From: DATJSJ01 sp035504175 | GTDB lineage: Bacteria > Pseudomonadota > Alphaproteobacteria > Acetobacterales > Acetobacteraceae | DNA: 13,394 nt | Assembly: GCA_035504175.1 (NCBI GenBank) | Contig: DATJSJ010000266.1 | Coordinates: 1 to 13,394 of the forward strand | Direction of reading: 5' to 3' | Shown here: piece by piece, positions 6,657-12,822 of the stretch | Position numbering within the stretch: the stretch's first letter is position 1 | Layout: every line of letters starts with the position of its first letter | Notes under the pieces: generated by a model | Seen by the model: only the letters and a program-made list of their open reading frames with translations | Told to the model about the DNA's origin: nothing | Database searches by the model: none | Translations under genes and position numbers: made by a program

Positions 6657-7283
6657 CTACTCCGCGAGCGCGCGGAACAGGATGGCGCTGGACGCGGCGC
6701 CCGGATCGACATGGCCGCGCGAGCGCTCGCCCAGCCGGCTGGCGCGCCCGAGCCGCGCCATCATCGCCGCCGTCGCCTCGGCGCCGCGCTCCGCCGCAGC
6801 GGCGGTCTCGGCCAGCGCCTGGTCGAGCGGACGGCCGGCACCGCGCGCCGCGTGCAGCGCCTCGATCGCCGGCAGCCAGGCATCGAGCATCGTCTTGTCG
6901 CCGGCCTGCGCCTTGCCGCGATCGCGGATGCCCTGGCAGGCGGCATCGAGAAAGACGGTGATGCCGTCGAGATCGAGTGCGCTGCGATCCCTCACCGCCG
7001 CGCCGCCGCGCATCAGGATCGTCGCGTAGAGCGGTCCGGCGGACCCGCCGACCGAGTTCATGAACGCCTTGGCCGCGGCATTGCAGATCGGCTGGAAGCC
7101 GGGCGGCGGTGGCAGCGCGTCGACCGCGGCAATCGCCGCCTGCCAGCCGCGCGCCATGGTGAAGCCGTGATCGCCGTCGCCGGTGGCGCGGTCGAGTTCG
7201 GAGAGCCGGTCCTCGGCCGCGGCGACGCGCGCCGCGATCCGGTGCAGCAGCTCGACGAAGCGGGCGGGTGTGATCGCGTCCAA
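6657..7283 (-). CDS. dhaL: Dihydroxyacetone kinase-type DhaL subunit (nucleotide-binding)
   Basis: This 208-aa protein is the nucleotide-binding subunit that transfers phosphate to the ketose held by DhaK. The start is TTG at 7283: GGGAGG lies 6 nt upstream (7290-7295), and the protein begins in family register (MDAITPARFVELL). The Mg-nucleotide-binding aspartates Asp31, Asp36 and Asp38 appear in LDRATGDGDHG. Further family motifs are NSVGGSAGPLY (76-86), GDKTMLDAW (128-136) and the C-terminal ASRLGERSRGHVDPGAAS (181-198). Length is normal for a stand-alone DhaL. No DhaM (PTS phosphodonor) is encoded in this window, so the donor could be ATP directly or a DhaM elsewhere; the sequence does not decide this. 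The gene starts 12 bp after the isomerase stop and forms an operon with the isomerase and dhaK. The true substrate may be a C4 ketose rather than dihydroxyacetone. Confidence 0.9.
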   Translation of the reverse strand: MDAITPARFVELLHRIAARVAAAEDRLSELDRATGDGDHGFTMARGWQAAIAAVDALPPPPGFQPICNAAAKAFMNSVGGSAGPLYATILMRGGAAVRDRSALDLDGITVFLDAACQGIRDRGKAQAGDKTMLDAWLPAIEALHAARGAGRPLDQALAETAAAAERGAEATAAMMARLGRASRLGERSRGHVDPGAASSAILFRALAE

Positions 7284-7289
7284 CAGGAG

Positions 7290-7295
7290 CCTCCC
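7290..7295 (-). promoter_or_regulatory. Ribosome-binding site that fixes the TTG start of dhaL
   Basis: On the minus strand GGGAGG is followed by CTCCTG and then TTG. It lies directly after the isomerase stop codon (7298-7296). There is no ATG or GTG near the proper N-terminus, so this site supports an unusual TTG start. Confidence 0.6.
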
Positions 7296-8066
7296 TCAGC
7301 CGGCCGATGCGGCGGTGACGTCGGCGATGATGCCGAGCAGGCCGTGCGGATCCCAGGCGGCGCGGCCGATGAACAGCCCGTCCACCGCGGGCACCTGCGC
7401 CAGGGCGACCGCATTGCCGCGATTGACGCTGCCGCCGTAGAGCAACGGGATCGCGGCACCGGCATCGCCGAGCCACTGCACCAGGTCGGCGCGGATCGCG
7501 CGGTGCATGGCGGCGGCCTGCGCCGGGCTCGCCGGCGTGCCGCGCTCGCCGATCGCCCAGACCGGCTCGTAGGCGAGCAGCACGCGGTCGAGCGCCGCCG
7601 CGGCAACGCCGTCCAGCGCCGCGCGCACCTGGCGCCGCACCACCGCCTCGCCGGAGCCGTCCCGCATTTCCTCGGCCCGCTCGCCGACGCAGATCAGCGG
7701 CCGCAGGCCGTGGCGAAGGGCAGCATGCACCTTGCGGTTCACCCAGGCATCGGTCTCGCCGAACCATTCGCGACGCTCGGAATGGCCGATCTCGGCGAGC
7801 GTCGCACCGGCGTCGCGCAGCATCGCGCCGGAGATCTCGCCGGTCCAGGCGCCGCGATCCTCCCAGTGCAGATCCTGGCCGCCGACCAGCACCGGCGCAT
7901 CGCCCAGGGCCTCGACCACCGCGGCGATCGCGGTGAACGGCGGCAGCACGAAGGCCTGCAGACCGGGATCGCGACGCAGCCCGGCACGCAGCACGCCGGC
8001 ATAGGCGCGCGCCTCGGCGATGGAGAAGTTCATCTTCCAGCCGGTGCCGATCCAGCGCATCGGCAC
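7296..8066 (-). CDS. Triose-phosphate isomerase-family protein, EryH-type (probable tetrulose/triose-phosphate isomerase)
   Basis: This 256-aa TIM-barrel aldose-ketose isomerase has the classic catalytic residues: Lys11 (WKMN), His95 (AEIGHSERRE) and Glu167 (LLAYEPVWAIG). Loop 6 reads VWAIGERGTPAS, and the phosphate grip is YGGSVN (210-215). The Asn of the usual GNWKMN motif is replaced, so the protein reads GTGWKMN with Gly9 at that position. From memory, the second TPI paralogue of erythritol users (Brucella TpiA2, renamed EryH, a D-3-tetrulose-4-phosphate isomerase) has GTSWKMN there, and shares segments such as HWxDxGAWTGEIS and GLFIGRxAW. I therefore favour a specialised isomerase over the housekeeping glycolytic enzyme. 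It lies between dhaK and dhaL: its GTG (8066) follows the dhaK TGA by 1 bp, and an in-frame ATG two codons later (8060) is the alternative start. Family membership is firm; the C4 substrate is inference, and ordinary dihydroxyacetone-phosphate isomerisation remains possible. Confidence 0.92.
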   Translation of the reverse strand: MPMRWIGTGWKMNFSIAEARAYAGVLRAGLRRDPGLQAFVLPPFTAIAAVVEALGDAPVLVGGQDLHWEDRGAWTGEISGAMLRDAGATLAEIGHSERREWFGETDAWVNRKVHAALRHGLRPLICVGERAEEMRDGSGEAVVRRQVRAALDGVAAAALDRVLLAYEPVWAIGERGTPASPAQAAAMHRAIRADLVQWLGDAGAAIPLLYGGSVNRGNAVALAQVPAVDGLFIGRAAWDPHGLLGIIADVTAASAG

Positions 8067-8067
8067 G

Positions 8068-9069
8068 TCAGGTGCGGAACATGACGCAGTCGGCCGGATG
8101 ATCGAGCAGCGTGGTGAGCTCGTCGTCGAGCACCAGCAGGCTGATCGAGCAGCCGGCCATCTCGAGCGCCGTGACGAAATTGCCGACGAAGGTCCGGTGC
8201 ACCCCGATCCTGCGGTCGGCCAGGCGGTGCAGCACGCGCCGCGCGATCACGTACAGCTCCATCAGCGGCGTCGCCCCCATGCCGTTGACCAGCACCGCGA
8301 CGCGGCTGCCGGGCGGCGTGTGCAGCTCCGCCATCACCCGATCGAGGATCTCGTCGGCGACCGCGTCGGCGGCGCGCATCGGCCCCTTCTCCACGCCCGG
8401 CTCGCCATGGATGCCGATGCCGAGCTCGATCTCGTCCGGGCCGAGATTGAAGTTGGGCGTGCGCGTCGCCGGCAGCGAGCACGGCTCGAGCGCTACGCCC
8501 ATCGTGCGCACAAGCGCGTTGGCGTGCCGCGCGGCCGCTTCGACGCCGTCGAGGTCGCGGCCGAGATCGGCGGCGGCACCGGCCGCCTTGAACACGAAGA
8601 AGCCGCCGGCGACGCCGCGGCGGCGATCCGCCTCCTCCCTGGGCGCCGAGGCCACGTCATCGGTGACGAGAACCGTGCGCACCGCGATGTCCTCGAAGGC
8701 GCAGAGTTCGGCCGCCATGTCGAAATTCATCACGTCGCCGGCATAGTTGCCGTAGAGGTACAGGACCCCGGCGCCGCCGTGCACCGCCTTGGTCGCCTCG
8801 ACGATCGGCTCCGGCCCGGGGGAGGCGAAGGGATTGCCGACCGCCGCGGCATCGGCGATGCCGCGCCCGACATAGCCGAGGAAGGCCGGCTCATGCCCCG
8901 AGCCGCCGCCGACCACGATGCCGACCTTGCCCGGCCGGGGCGCGGCGATCGAGACCAGGGAGCGCGGACTGTCCGGCAGCAGGCGGACATGCCCGGGATG
9001 CGCCGCGACGATGCCGGCGAGCATGTCCTCGATGACGTCATGCGGCTCGTTGATCAGCTTCTTGGTCAT
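8068..9069 (-). CDS. dhaK: Dihydroxyacetone kinase-type DhaK subunit (ketose-binding)
   Basis: This 333-aa cytoplasmic subunit binds the ketose covalently and presents it to DhaL for phosphorylation. The ATG at 9069 gives the normal N-terminus MTKKLINEPHDVIEDMLAGI, with a GGAGGGGGAA stretch upstream. Family motifs are GGGSGHEPAF (54-63), GNYAGDVMNF (107-116) with Asp112 at the catalytic acid position, and GIGIHGEPG with His221 equivalent to the substrate-linking His218 of E. coli DhaK. The C-terminal half includes VAVLVNGMGATPLMELY and CSISLLVLD. In one place the family usually reads GVAGT, whereas here it is RRGVAGGFFVFKAAGAAA. It is the first gene of the dhaK-isomerase-dhaL operon and is divergent from the ABC transporter, with a probable shared control region. 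Relatives in this superfamily phosphorylate dihydroxyacetone or erythrulose, and the sequence alone does not separate these. Confidence 0.92.
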   Translation of the reverse strand: MTKKLINEPHDVIEDMLAGIVAAHPGHVRLLPDSPRSLVSIAAPRPGKVGIVVGGGSGHEPAFLGYVGRGIADAAAVGNPFASPGPEPIVEATKAVHGGAGVLYLYGNYAGDVMNFDMAAELCAFEDIAVRTVLVTDDVASAPREEADRRRGVAGGFFVFKAAGAAADLGRDLDGVEAAARHANALVRTMGVALEPCSLPATRTPNFNLGPDEIELGIGIHGEPGVEKGPMRAADAVADEILDRVMAELHTPPGSRVAVLVNGMGATPLMELYVIARRVLHRLADRRIGVHRTFVGNFVTALEMAGCSISLLVLDDELTTLLDHPADCVMFRT

Positions 9070-9176
9070 GGCGTGCGCGTTTCCCCCTCCGCCTTGCTGC
9101 CACTGTCCAACCGGCCCGCGTGCGAGGCAAGGCCCGCGGCCGCGCGGCGGCCCGCCGGCCGGTGAGTCGGCTTGAC

Positions 9177-9193
9177 CTCTGGTCGGACCAGAG
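9177..9193. promoter_or_regulatory. Perfect 17-bp palindrome, likely GntR/FadR-type operator
   Basis: CTCTGGTC-G-GACCAGAG is an exact palindrome with 8-bp arms around one central base. Its core TGGTCGGACCA fits the TGGT-N3-ACCA form typical of FadR-subfamily GntR repressors (FadR- and LldR-type operators). It starts at the last base of the -35 hexamer and fills most of the -35/-10 spacer, a position suited to blocking RNA polymerase. No regulator gene is in the window; it may lie beyond the right edge. Confidence 0.65.
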
Positions 9194-9202
9194 CCTACCC
9201 TT

Positions 9203-9225
9203 TTGGCACAAATACGCCGTGCCAA
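9203..9225. repeat. Inverted repeat TTGGCAC-N9-GTGCCAA near the transcription start
   Basis: Perfect 7-bp arms (9203-9209 and 9219-9225) are separated by 9 nt, beginning about 10 bp after the 17-bp palindrome. It could be a second operator of a different protein (the half-sites are about one and a half helical turns apart) or a hairpin in the 5' leader of the transporter mRNA. It does not fit a sigma54 promoter on either strand, because the -12 GC element is missing. Confidence 0.45.
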
Positions 9226-9254
9226 TGAAGCAGGGTCCCCAGGGAGGTACAGGA

Positions 9255-10730
9255 ATGTCTGAGACAGACGGTCGTCCGGCGCGCATCGGTCGCCGCCGCG
9301 TTCTGGGCGGCGCTGCCGCGCTGACCGCGGCGAGCACGCTCACCTATCCGAAATACGTCTTCTCGCAGACCGAGAAGAATCATCCGCTAGCGGGCAAGTC
9401 GATCCACATGGCGGTGCTCGGCGTCGCCGGCTGGCTGCCGAGCAGCCTCTCGGTCGACATGTCGCCGGATTTCGCCAAATACGCCAAGGCGAAATACGGC
9501 TACGACGTCAGCTTCTCCTTCGCAGGCGCGCCGTTCGGGGCGCTGTTCCAGAAGATGGCGACCTCCCTGGCGACGCGGAGCCAGGAATACAACATCATGA
9601 TCAGCGACAGCCAGTGGCTGGGCGCGCTGGCGACGCCGAAATGGATCGTCAAGCTCAACGACATCATCGCCAAGGATCCGGCGCTGAACATCGAGTGGTA
9701 TGCGCCGGTGATCCGGGCGGCGTACCAGGTCTATCCCGACGGCACCGACAATCTCTGGGGTTTCCCGCAGGTCGGCGACACGATCAGCATCTTCCTGCGC
9801 AAGGACTGGCTGGAGGCGCCGGGCGAGGCCGAGGCCTACAAGGCCAAGTACGGCAGCGACATGCCGAAGACCTGGGAAGATTTCGAGAAGATGGACCTCG
9901 AGGACTGGAAGAAGCTCCTCGCGTTCTTCAACCGGCCGGAGAAGGGCTATTACGGCATCGCGATGCAGTGGTCGCGCGAGTACGATGCGCTGAGCTGCCC
10001 GCTGATGTCGTTCATGCGCAGCATGGGCGGCGACATCTGGGATCCGAAGACCGGCCAGGTCCAGGGCATCATGGACTCGCAGGTCAATGTCGAGGCGATG
10101 GAAGCCTACAAGTCGATGCTGAAATACAACCCGCCGGGGGCGCTGAACTACTTCATCGCCGAGGTGGTCGATGCCTTCACCCAGGGCAAGGTGTTCGCCG
10201 CCTGGCAGTGGTTGGCGACCGGGGCCACGATGGTGCCGAAGGAGCTCGAGGGCAAGGTGATGGTGGTGCCGCCGCCGGGCTTCAAGAACAAGGCCGGTGA
10301 GGTCAAGCGCAACTACATCATCGGCGGCCAGCCCTGGGTGATCAACGCGTTCAACGACGCCGACCACATGCAGGTGGCGTTCGACTACATCAAGTGGTGG
10401 TATCTGCCGGAGACGTCGCAGGAATATCTCAAGCGCGGCGGCCTGCCCTGCGACAAGGCGACGCTGTCGGCGCCGGGCTTCGACGACATCTATCCGTGGA
10501 ACCGCACCTACAAGTACATGCTGCAGCGGAGCACGGATTTCTGGCACGATCCGAAATACGCCGAGATGCTATCGGTGCAGCAGGAGGCCTGGACCGGCTA
10601 CATGACCGGGCAGGTCAACAATCCGATGCACGCGCTGCAATACGTCGCGTGCAAGCAGCAGGCGATCCTGTACGACGAGGGCACGGCCGACAAGGCACCC
10701 ACCTCCGACTGCAACGGCATCCGGCTCTGA
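9255..10730 (+). CDS. ABC transporter family-1 extracellular solute-binding protein with Tat signal
   Basis: This 491-aa periplasmic binding protein delivers its ligand to the two permeases encoded next. The ATG at 9255 follows AGGGAGG by 7 nt. The N-terminus GRRRVLGGAAALTAASTLTYP (12-32) is a twin-arginine signal, so it is probably exported folded. The mature part has the SBP_bac_1 layout: DMSPDFAKYAKAKYGYDVSF, MATSLATRSQEYNIMISDSQWLGAL, NLWGFPQVGDTISIFLRKDWLEAP, TWEDFEKMDLEDWKKL, FIAEVVDAFTQGKVFAAWQW and a C-terminal helical region. It is rich in Trp and Tyr, as usual for carbohydrate or polyol binders. The first permease follows after 4 bp. The substrate cannot be read directly; the divergent dhaK-isomerase-dhaL operon suggests a small polyol or ketose such as glycerol, erythritol, threitol or erythrulose. 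Confidence 0.92.
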   Translation: MSETDGRPARIGRRRVLGGAAALTAASTLTYPKYVFSQTEKNHPLAGKSIHMAVLGVAGWLPSSLSVDMSPDFAKYAKAKYGYDVSFSFAGAPFGALFQKMATSLATRSQEYNIMISDSQWLGALATPKWIVKLNDIIAKDPALNIEWYAPVIRAAYQVYPDGTDNLWGFPQVGDTISIFLRKDWLEAPGEAEAYKAKYGSDMPKTWEDFEKMDLEDWKKLLAFFNRPEKGYYGIAMQWSREYDALSCPLMSFMRSMGGDIWDPKTGQVQGIMDSQVNVEAMEAYKSMLKYNPPGALNYFIAEVVDAFTQGKVFAAWQWLATGATMVPKELEGKVMVVPPPGFKNKAGEVKRNYIIGGQPWVINAFNDADHMQVAFDYIKWWYLPETSQEYLKRGGLPCDKATLSAPGFDDIYPWNRTYKYMLQRSTDFWHDPKYAEMLSVQQEAWTGYMTGQVNNPMHALQYVACKQQAILYDEGTADKAPTSDCNGIRL

Positions 10731-10734
10731 ACGC

Positions 10735-11709
10735 ATGAGCGGCGACGTCCGGACCTTCGCTCCCGTCACGTCGCCGCCCGCCGCACTCGCGGCGCGCCGG
10801 CCGGGAAGCTTCACCCGCTTCCTCGGCCGGCGCGACGTCATGCCGACCCTGCTGCTGATGCCGGTGCTGATTTTCTTCATCGTCTGGAACGTCATCCCGA
10901 CGCTCTGGCTGCTGGGCCTCGGCTTCTACCGGTTCTCGCTCACCTCCGGCCGGCCGCCGCGCTGGACCGGGCTGTACAACTACACCAGCATCATCAATGA
11001 TGCCGGAGTGTGGGCGGATCTGTCCCGCACCTTCGTCTTCGTCATCCTGGCCGTGGGTATCGAGACGCTGCTCGGGATGGCGCTCGGCCTGTTGTTCTGG
11101 AACAGCCAGCGCCTGCCCGGCCGGCGCGTCGCACTGACCATGCTGTTCGCACCCATGGTGCTGACGCCGGTCGCCAGCGGCACGTTCTGGCGGCTGATCT
11201 ATGACCCGGTGTTCGGCGTGCTCAACAGCATCATCCGCGCCTTCGGCTTCCAGGCGGTGAGCTTCCTGCAGGAGGCGTCGACCGCGTTCGGCGCCGTGCT
11301 CGCCGTCGACATCTGGATGTGGACGCCGTTCATGGTGCTGATGACGCTGGCAGCCCTGGCCTCGGTGCCGAAAGCGGAGCTGGAGGCGGCCGAGATCGAT
11401 CGGCTGCCCTGGCACCAGCGGCTGCGGCTGGTGGTCCTGTACCACGGCAAGTTCATCCTGATGCTCGGCATCCTGCTGCGCACGATCGATGCCTTCAAGA
11501 CGATGGACCTGATTTACGACATGACCTATGGCGGGCCGGGCTCGACGACGCAGCTCGTGGCGATGACGCTGTATCGCCGCGCCTTCGAGGCGTTCAACAT
11601 GGGCTGGTCCTCGGCGCTGGCCGTGATCCTGCTGCTGATTTCGATCGCTTTCACCGCGACGTTCATCTTCGTGCTGCACTGGCGCGAGCGCCGTGCGGAG
11701 GCCGCATGA
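10735..11709 (+). CDS. ABC transporter permease, MalF/UgpA type
   Basis: This 324-aa inner-membrane subunit forms half of the import channel. After a cytoplasmic N-terminus of about 35 residues come six probable membrane segments: about 38-62, 99-121, 133-152, 186-208, 236-256 and 293-315. The cytoplasmic coupling (EAA) loop reads ELEAAEIDRLPWHQRLRLVVLYHGKF (215-240). The EAA triplet is present, but the usual following Gly of EAA...DGA is Arg223 and the usual Leu-Pro is replaced by Leu-Tyr, so the loop is atypical. YDMTYGGPGSTTQLVAMTLYRRAF is a typical MalF-family periplasmic segment. It follows the binding-protein gene by 4 bp and overlaps the next permease as ATGA, which points to translational coupling. 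Confidence 0.92.
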   Translation: MSGDVRTFAPVTSPPAALAARRPGSFTRFLGRRDVMPTLLLMPVLIFFIVWNVIPTLWLLGLGFYRFSLTSGRPPRWTGLYNYTSIINDAGVWADLSRTFVFVILAVGIETLLGMALGLLFWNSQRLPGRRVALTMLFAPMVLTPVASGTFWRLIYDPVFGVLNSIIRAFGFQAVSFLQEASTAFGAVLAVDIWMWTPFMVLMTLAALASVPKAELEAAEIDRLPWHQRLRLVVLYHGKFILMLGILLRTIDAFKTMDLIYDMTYGGPGSTTQLVAMTLYRRAFEAFNMGWSSALAVILLLISIAFTATFIFVLHWRERRAEAA

Positions 11710-12536
11710 AGACCGGCTGGCGCCAGCACGTCTACCACGCCGTGCTCTGGCTGGTGGCGCTGATCTTCTTCGCGCCGGTGCTGTGGATCGTGCTGTCCTC
11801 GTTCAAGACCGCGGACCAGATCCTGGCCGTGCCGCCGAAGCTGATCTTCCGGCCGACGTTCGCGAATTACGTCCGCCTGTTCTCCGGACAGGGCTTCCTG
11901 CACCAGCTGTTCAACAGCTTCTTCCTGTCGATCTCGGCGGTGCTGATCGCGGTCGCGGTCTCCTTCCTCGCCGCCTTCTCCTTCTCCCGCTTCAGGCCGG
12001 CCGGCACCAATTTCCTGATGTTCCTGCTGCTGTCGATCCGCATGCTGCCCGGATCGGCGGCGATCCTGCCGGTCTACCTGATGTATGTCGGGTTCGGCTG
12101 GAAGGATTCATATTACGGGATGATCCTGTTCTACGCGATGTTCTCGATCCCGTTCTCGGTCTGGATCCTCAAGGGGTTCATCGACGGCGTGTCGCCGCGC
12201 TTCGATGAAACCGGCGTCGTCAACGGCGCCTCCTGGCTGCGCATCATCTTCCGCACCATCCTGCCGCAGGTGATGCCAGGGGTGATCGCCGCCTCGATCT
12301 TCAACTTCATCTTCGTCTGGAACGAGTTCCTGTTCGACTACATCATCGGCGGCATCCGCACCTCGAACATCCCGGTGGCGCTGTCGACCGGGCTCTATTC
12401 CAATGGCGGCGTCGACTGGACCTTCATCTCGGCGCTGACCACGACCTACATCCTGCCGCCGATCCTGGCGGTCTACTTCTTCCAGCGCTACCTGCTGGTC
12501 GGCATGACCTTCGGCACCGTGCGCGGCGAGGTCTGA
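11706..12536 (+). CDS. ABC transporter permease, MalG/UgpE type
   Basis: This 276-aa second channel subunit begins at an ATG that overlaps the previous stop as ATGA. Six probable membrane segments lie at about 11-31, 71-96, 103-128, 137-156, 192-215 and 241-263. The periplasmic segment after TM1 (SFKTADQILAVPPKLIFRPTFANYVRLF) is the standard MalG-family signature. The coupling loop FDETGVVNGASWLRIIFRTILPQVMPG (167-193) keeps the central Gly and the Leu-Pro pair, although the EAA triplet reads ETG. The C-terminus RYLLVGMTFGTVRGEV is the usual family ending. It should pair with the MalF-type partner and the ATPase encoded shortly downstream. Confidence 0.93.
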   Translation: MKTGWRQHVYHAVLWLVALIFFAPVLWIVLSSFKTADQILAVPPKLIFRPTFANYVRLFSGQGFLHQLFNSFFLSISAVLIAVAVSFLAAFSFSRFRPAGTNFLMFLLLSIRMLPGSAAILPVYLMYVGFGWKDSYYGMILFYAMFSIPFSVWILKGFIDGVSPRFDETGVVNGASWLRIIFRTILPQVMPGVIAASIFNFIFVWNEFLFDYIIGGIRTSNIPVALSTGLYSNGGVDWTFISALTTTYILPPILAVYFFQRYLLVGMTFGTVRGEV

Positions 12537-12540
12537 TCCC

Positions 12541-12819
12541 GTGCGTCATTCCATCGTCCCGCGCGCCGAAGCCGCGCTGATCATCATCCTGTGCCTCGGC
12601 TTCCTGCTGATCATCCAGCAATGGAACTTCCCGCTCTACCAGTTCGGGCTGGAAGTGGTGATGGCGGGGACGATCCTGAACATCGCCGTCGGCAACCTGC
12701 CGCGCAATGCCGGGCCGGTGCGCGCGCTGGTGCTGACCCTGCTGATCCTGGCCCTGGTGGTCGCGGTGTTCGCCGCCGGCATTCTGCTCGTGCCTTATCT
12801 CGCCATGCTCGGACGCTGA
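12541..12819 (+). CDS. Small integral membrane protein inside the ABC transporter operon
   Basis: This gene encodes a 92-aa protein starting at a GTG 4 bp after the permease stop, with GAGG about 9 nt upstream. It ends 3 bp before the ATPase gene. Hydrophobic segments at about 11-27, 33-52 and 62-88 suggest three membrane helices. Between the second and third lies a short polar loop, GNLPRNAGPVR, and the sequence IQQWNFPLYQFG sits between the first and second. I do not recognise the family. Rhizobial glycerol ABC operons (glpSTPQV) also carry a small membrane protein (DUF2160) of similar size, but this sequence does not look like it. The tight spacing suggests co-translation and a role as an accessory subunit, assembly factor or regulator of the transporter. 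That role is inferred from position alone. Confidence 0.85.
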   Translation: MRHSIVPRAEAALIIILCLGFLLIIQQWNFPLYQFGLEVVMAGTILNIAVGNLPRNAGPVRALVLTLLILALVVAVFAAGILLVPYLAMLGR

Positions 12820-12822
12820 CCC

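Larger units (their letters stand above)
9070..9254. promoter_or_regulatory. Divergent control region between the dhaK operon and the ABC transporter operon
   Basis: This is a 185-bp spacer. The half near dhaK is extremely GC-rich; the half near the transporter holds the recognisable signals. A probable plus-strand promoter is TTGACC (9172-9177, 5 of 6) with TACCCT (9196-9201, matching T, A and final T) at 18-bp spacing, which would start transcription near 9208. AGGGAGG (9241-9247) is a strong ribosome-binding site 7 nt before the transporter ATG. I could not assign a clear minus-strand promoter for dhaK. The palindrome and inverted repeat described separately lie between the two transcription units and could control both. 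Confidence 0.5.

Noticed and set aside
5888..6961. Gly/Ala-rich plus-strand open frame of 357 codons
   Set aside because: The glycine-rich sequence is the complement of the Pro/Ala-rich linker of TonB, not a structural protein.
6628..7767. Upstream extension of the TonB frame to 708 codons
   Set aside because: The extra part is an arginine-rich shadow of dhaL and the isomerase. The membrane anchor and ribosome-binding site place the start at or just after 6627.
7296..8066. Calling the isomerase simply glycolytic TpiA
   Set aside because: The Asn before the catalytic Lys is replaced, and the gene lies between dhaK and dhaL. I therefore give the broader family name with EryH-type as the favoured reading.
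9204..9226. Sigma54-type promoter, because TGGCAC occurs on both strands
   Set aside because: The required GC of the -12 element at the correct spacing is missing on both strands.
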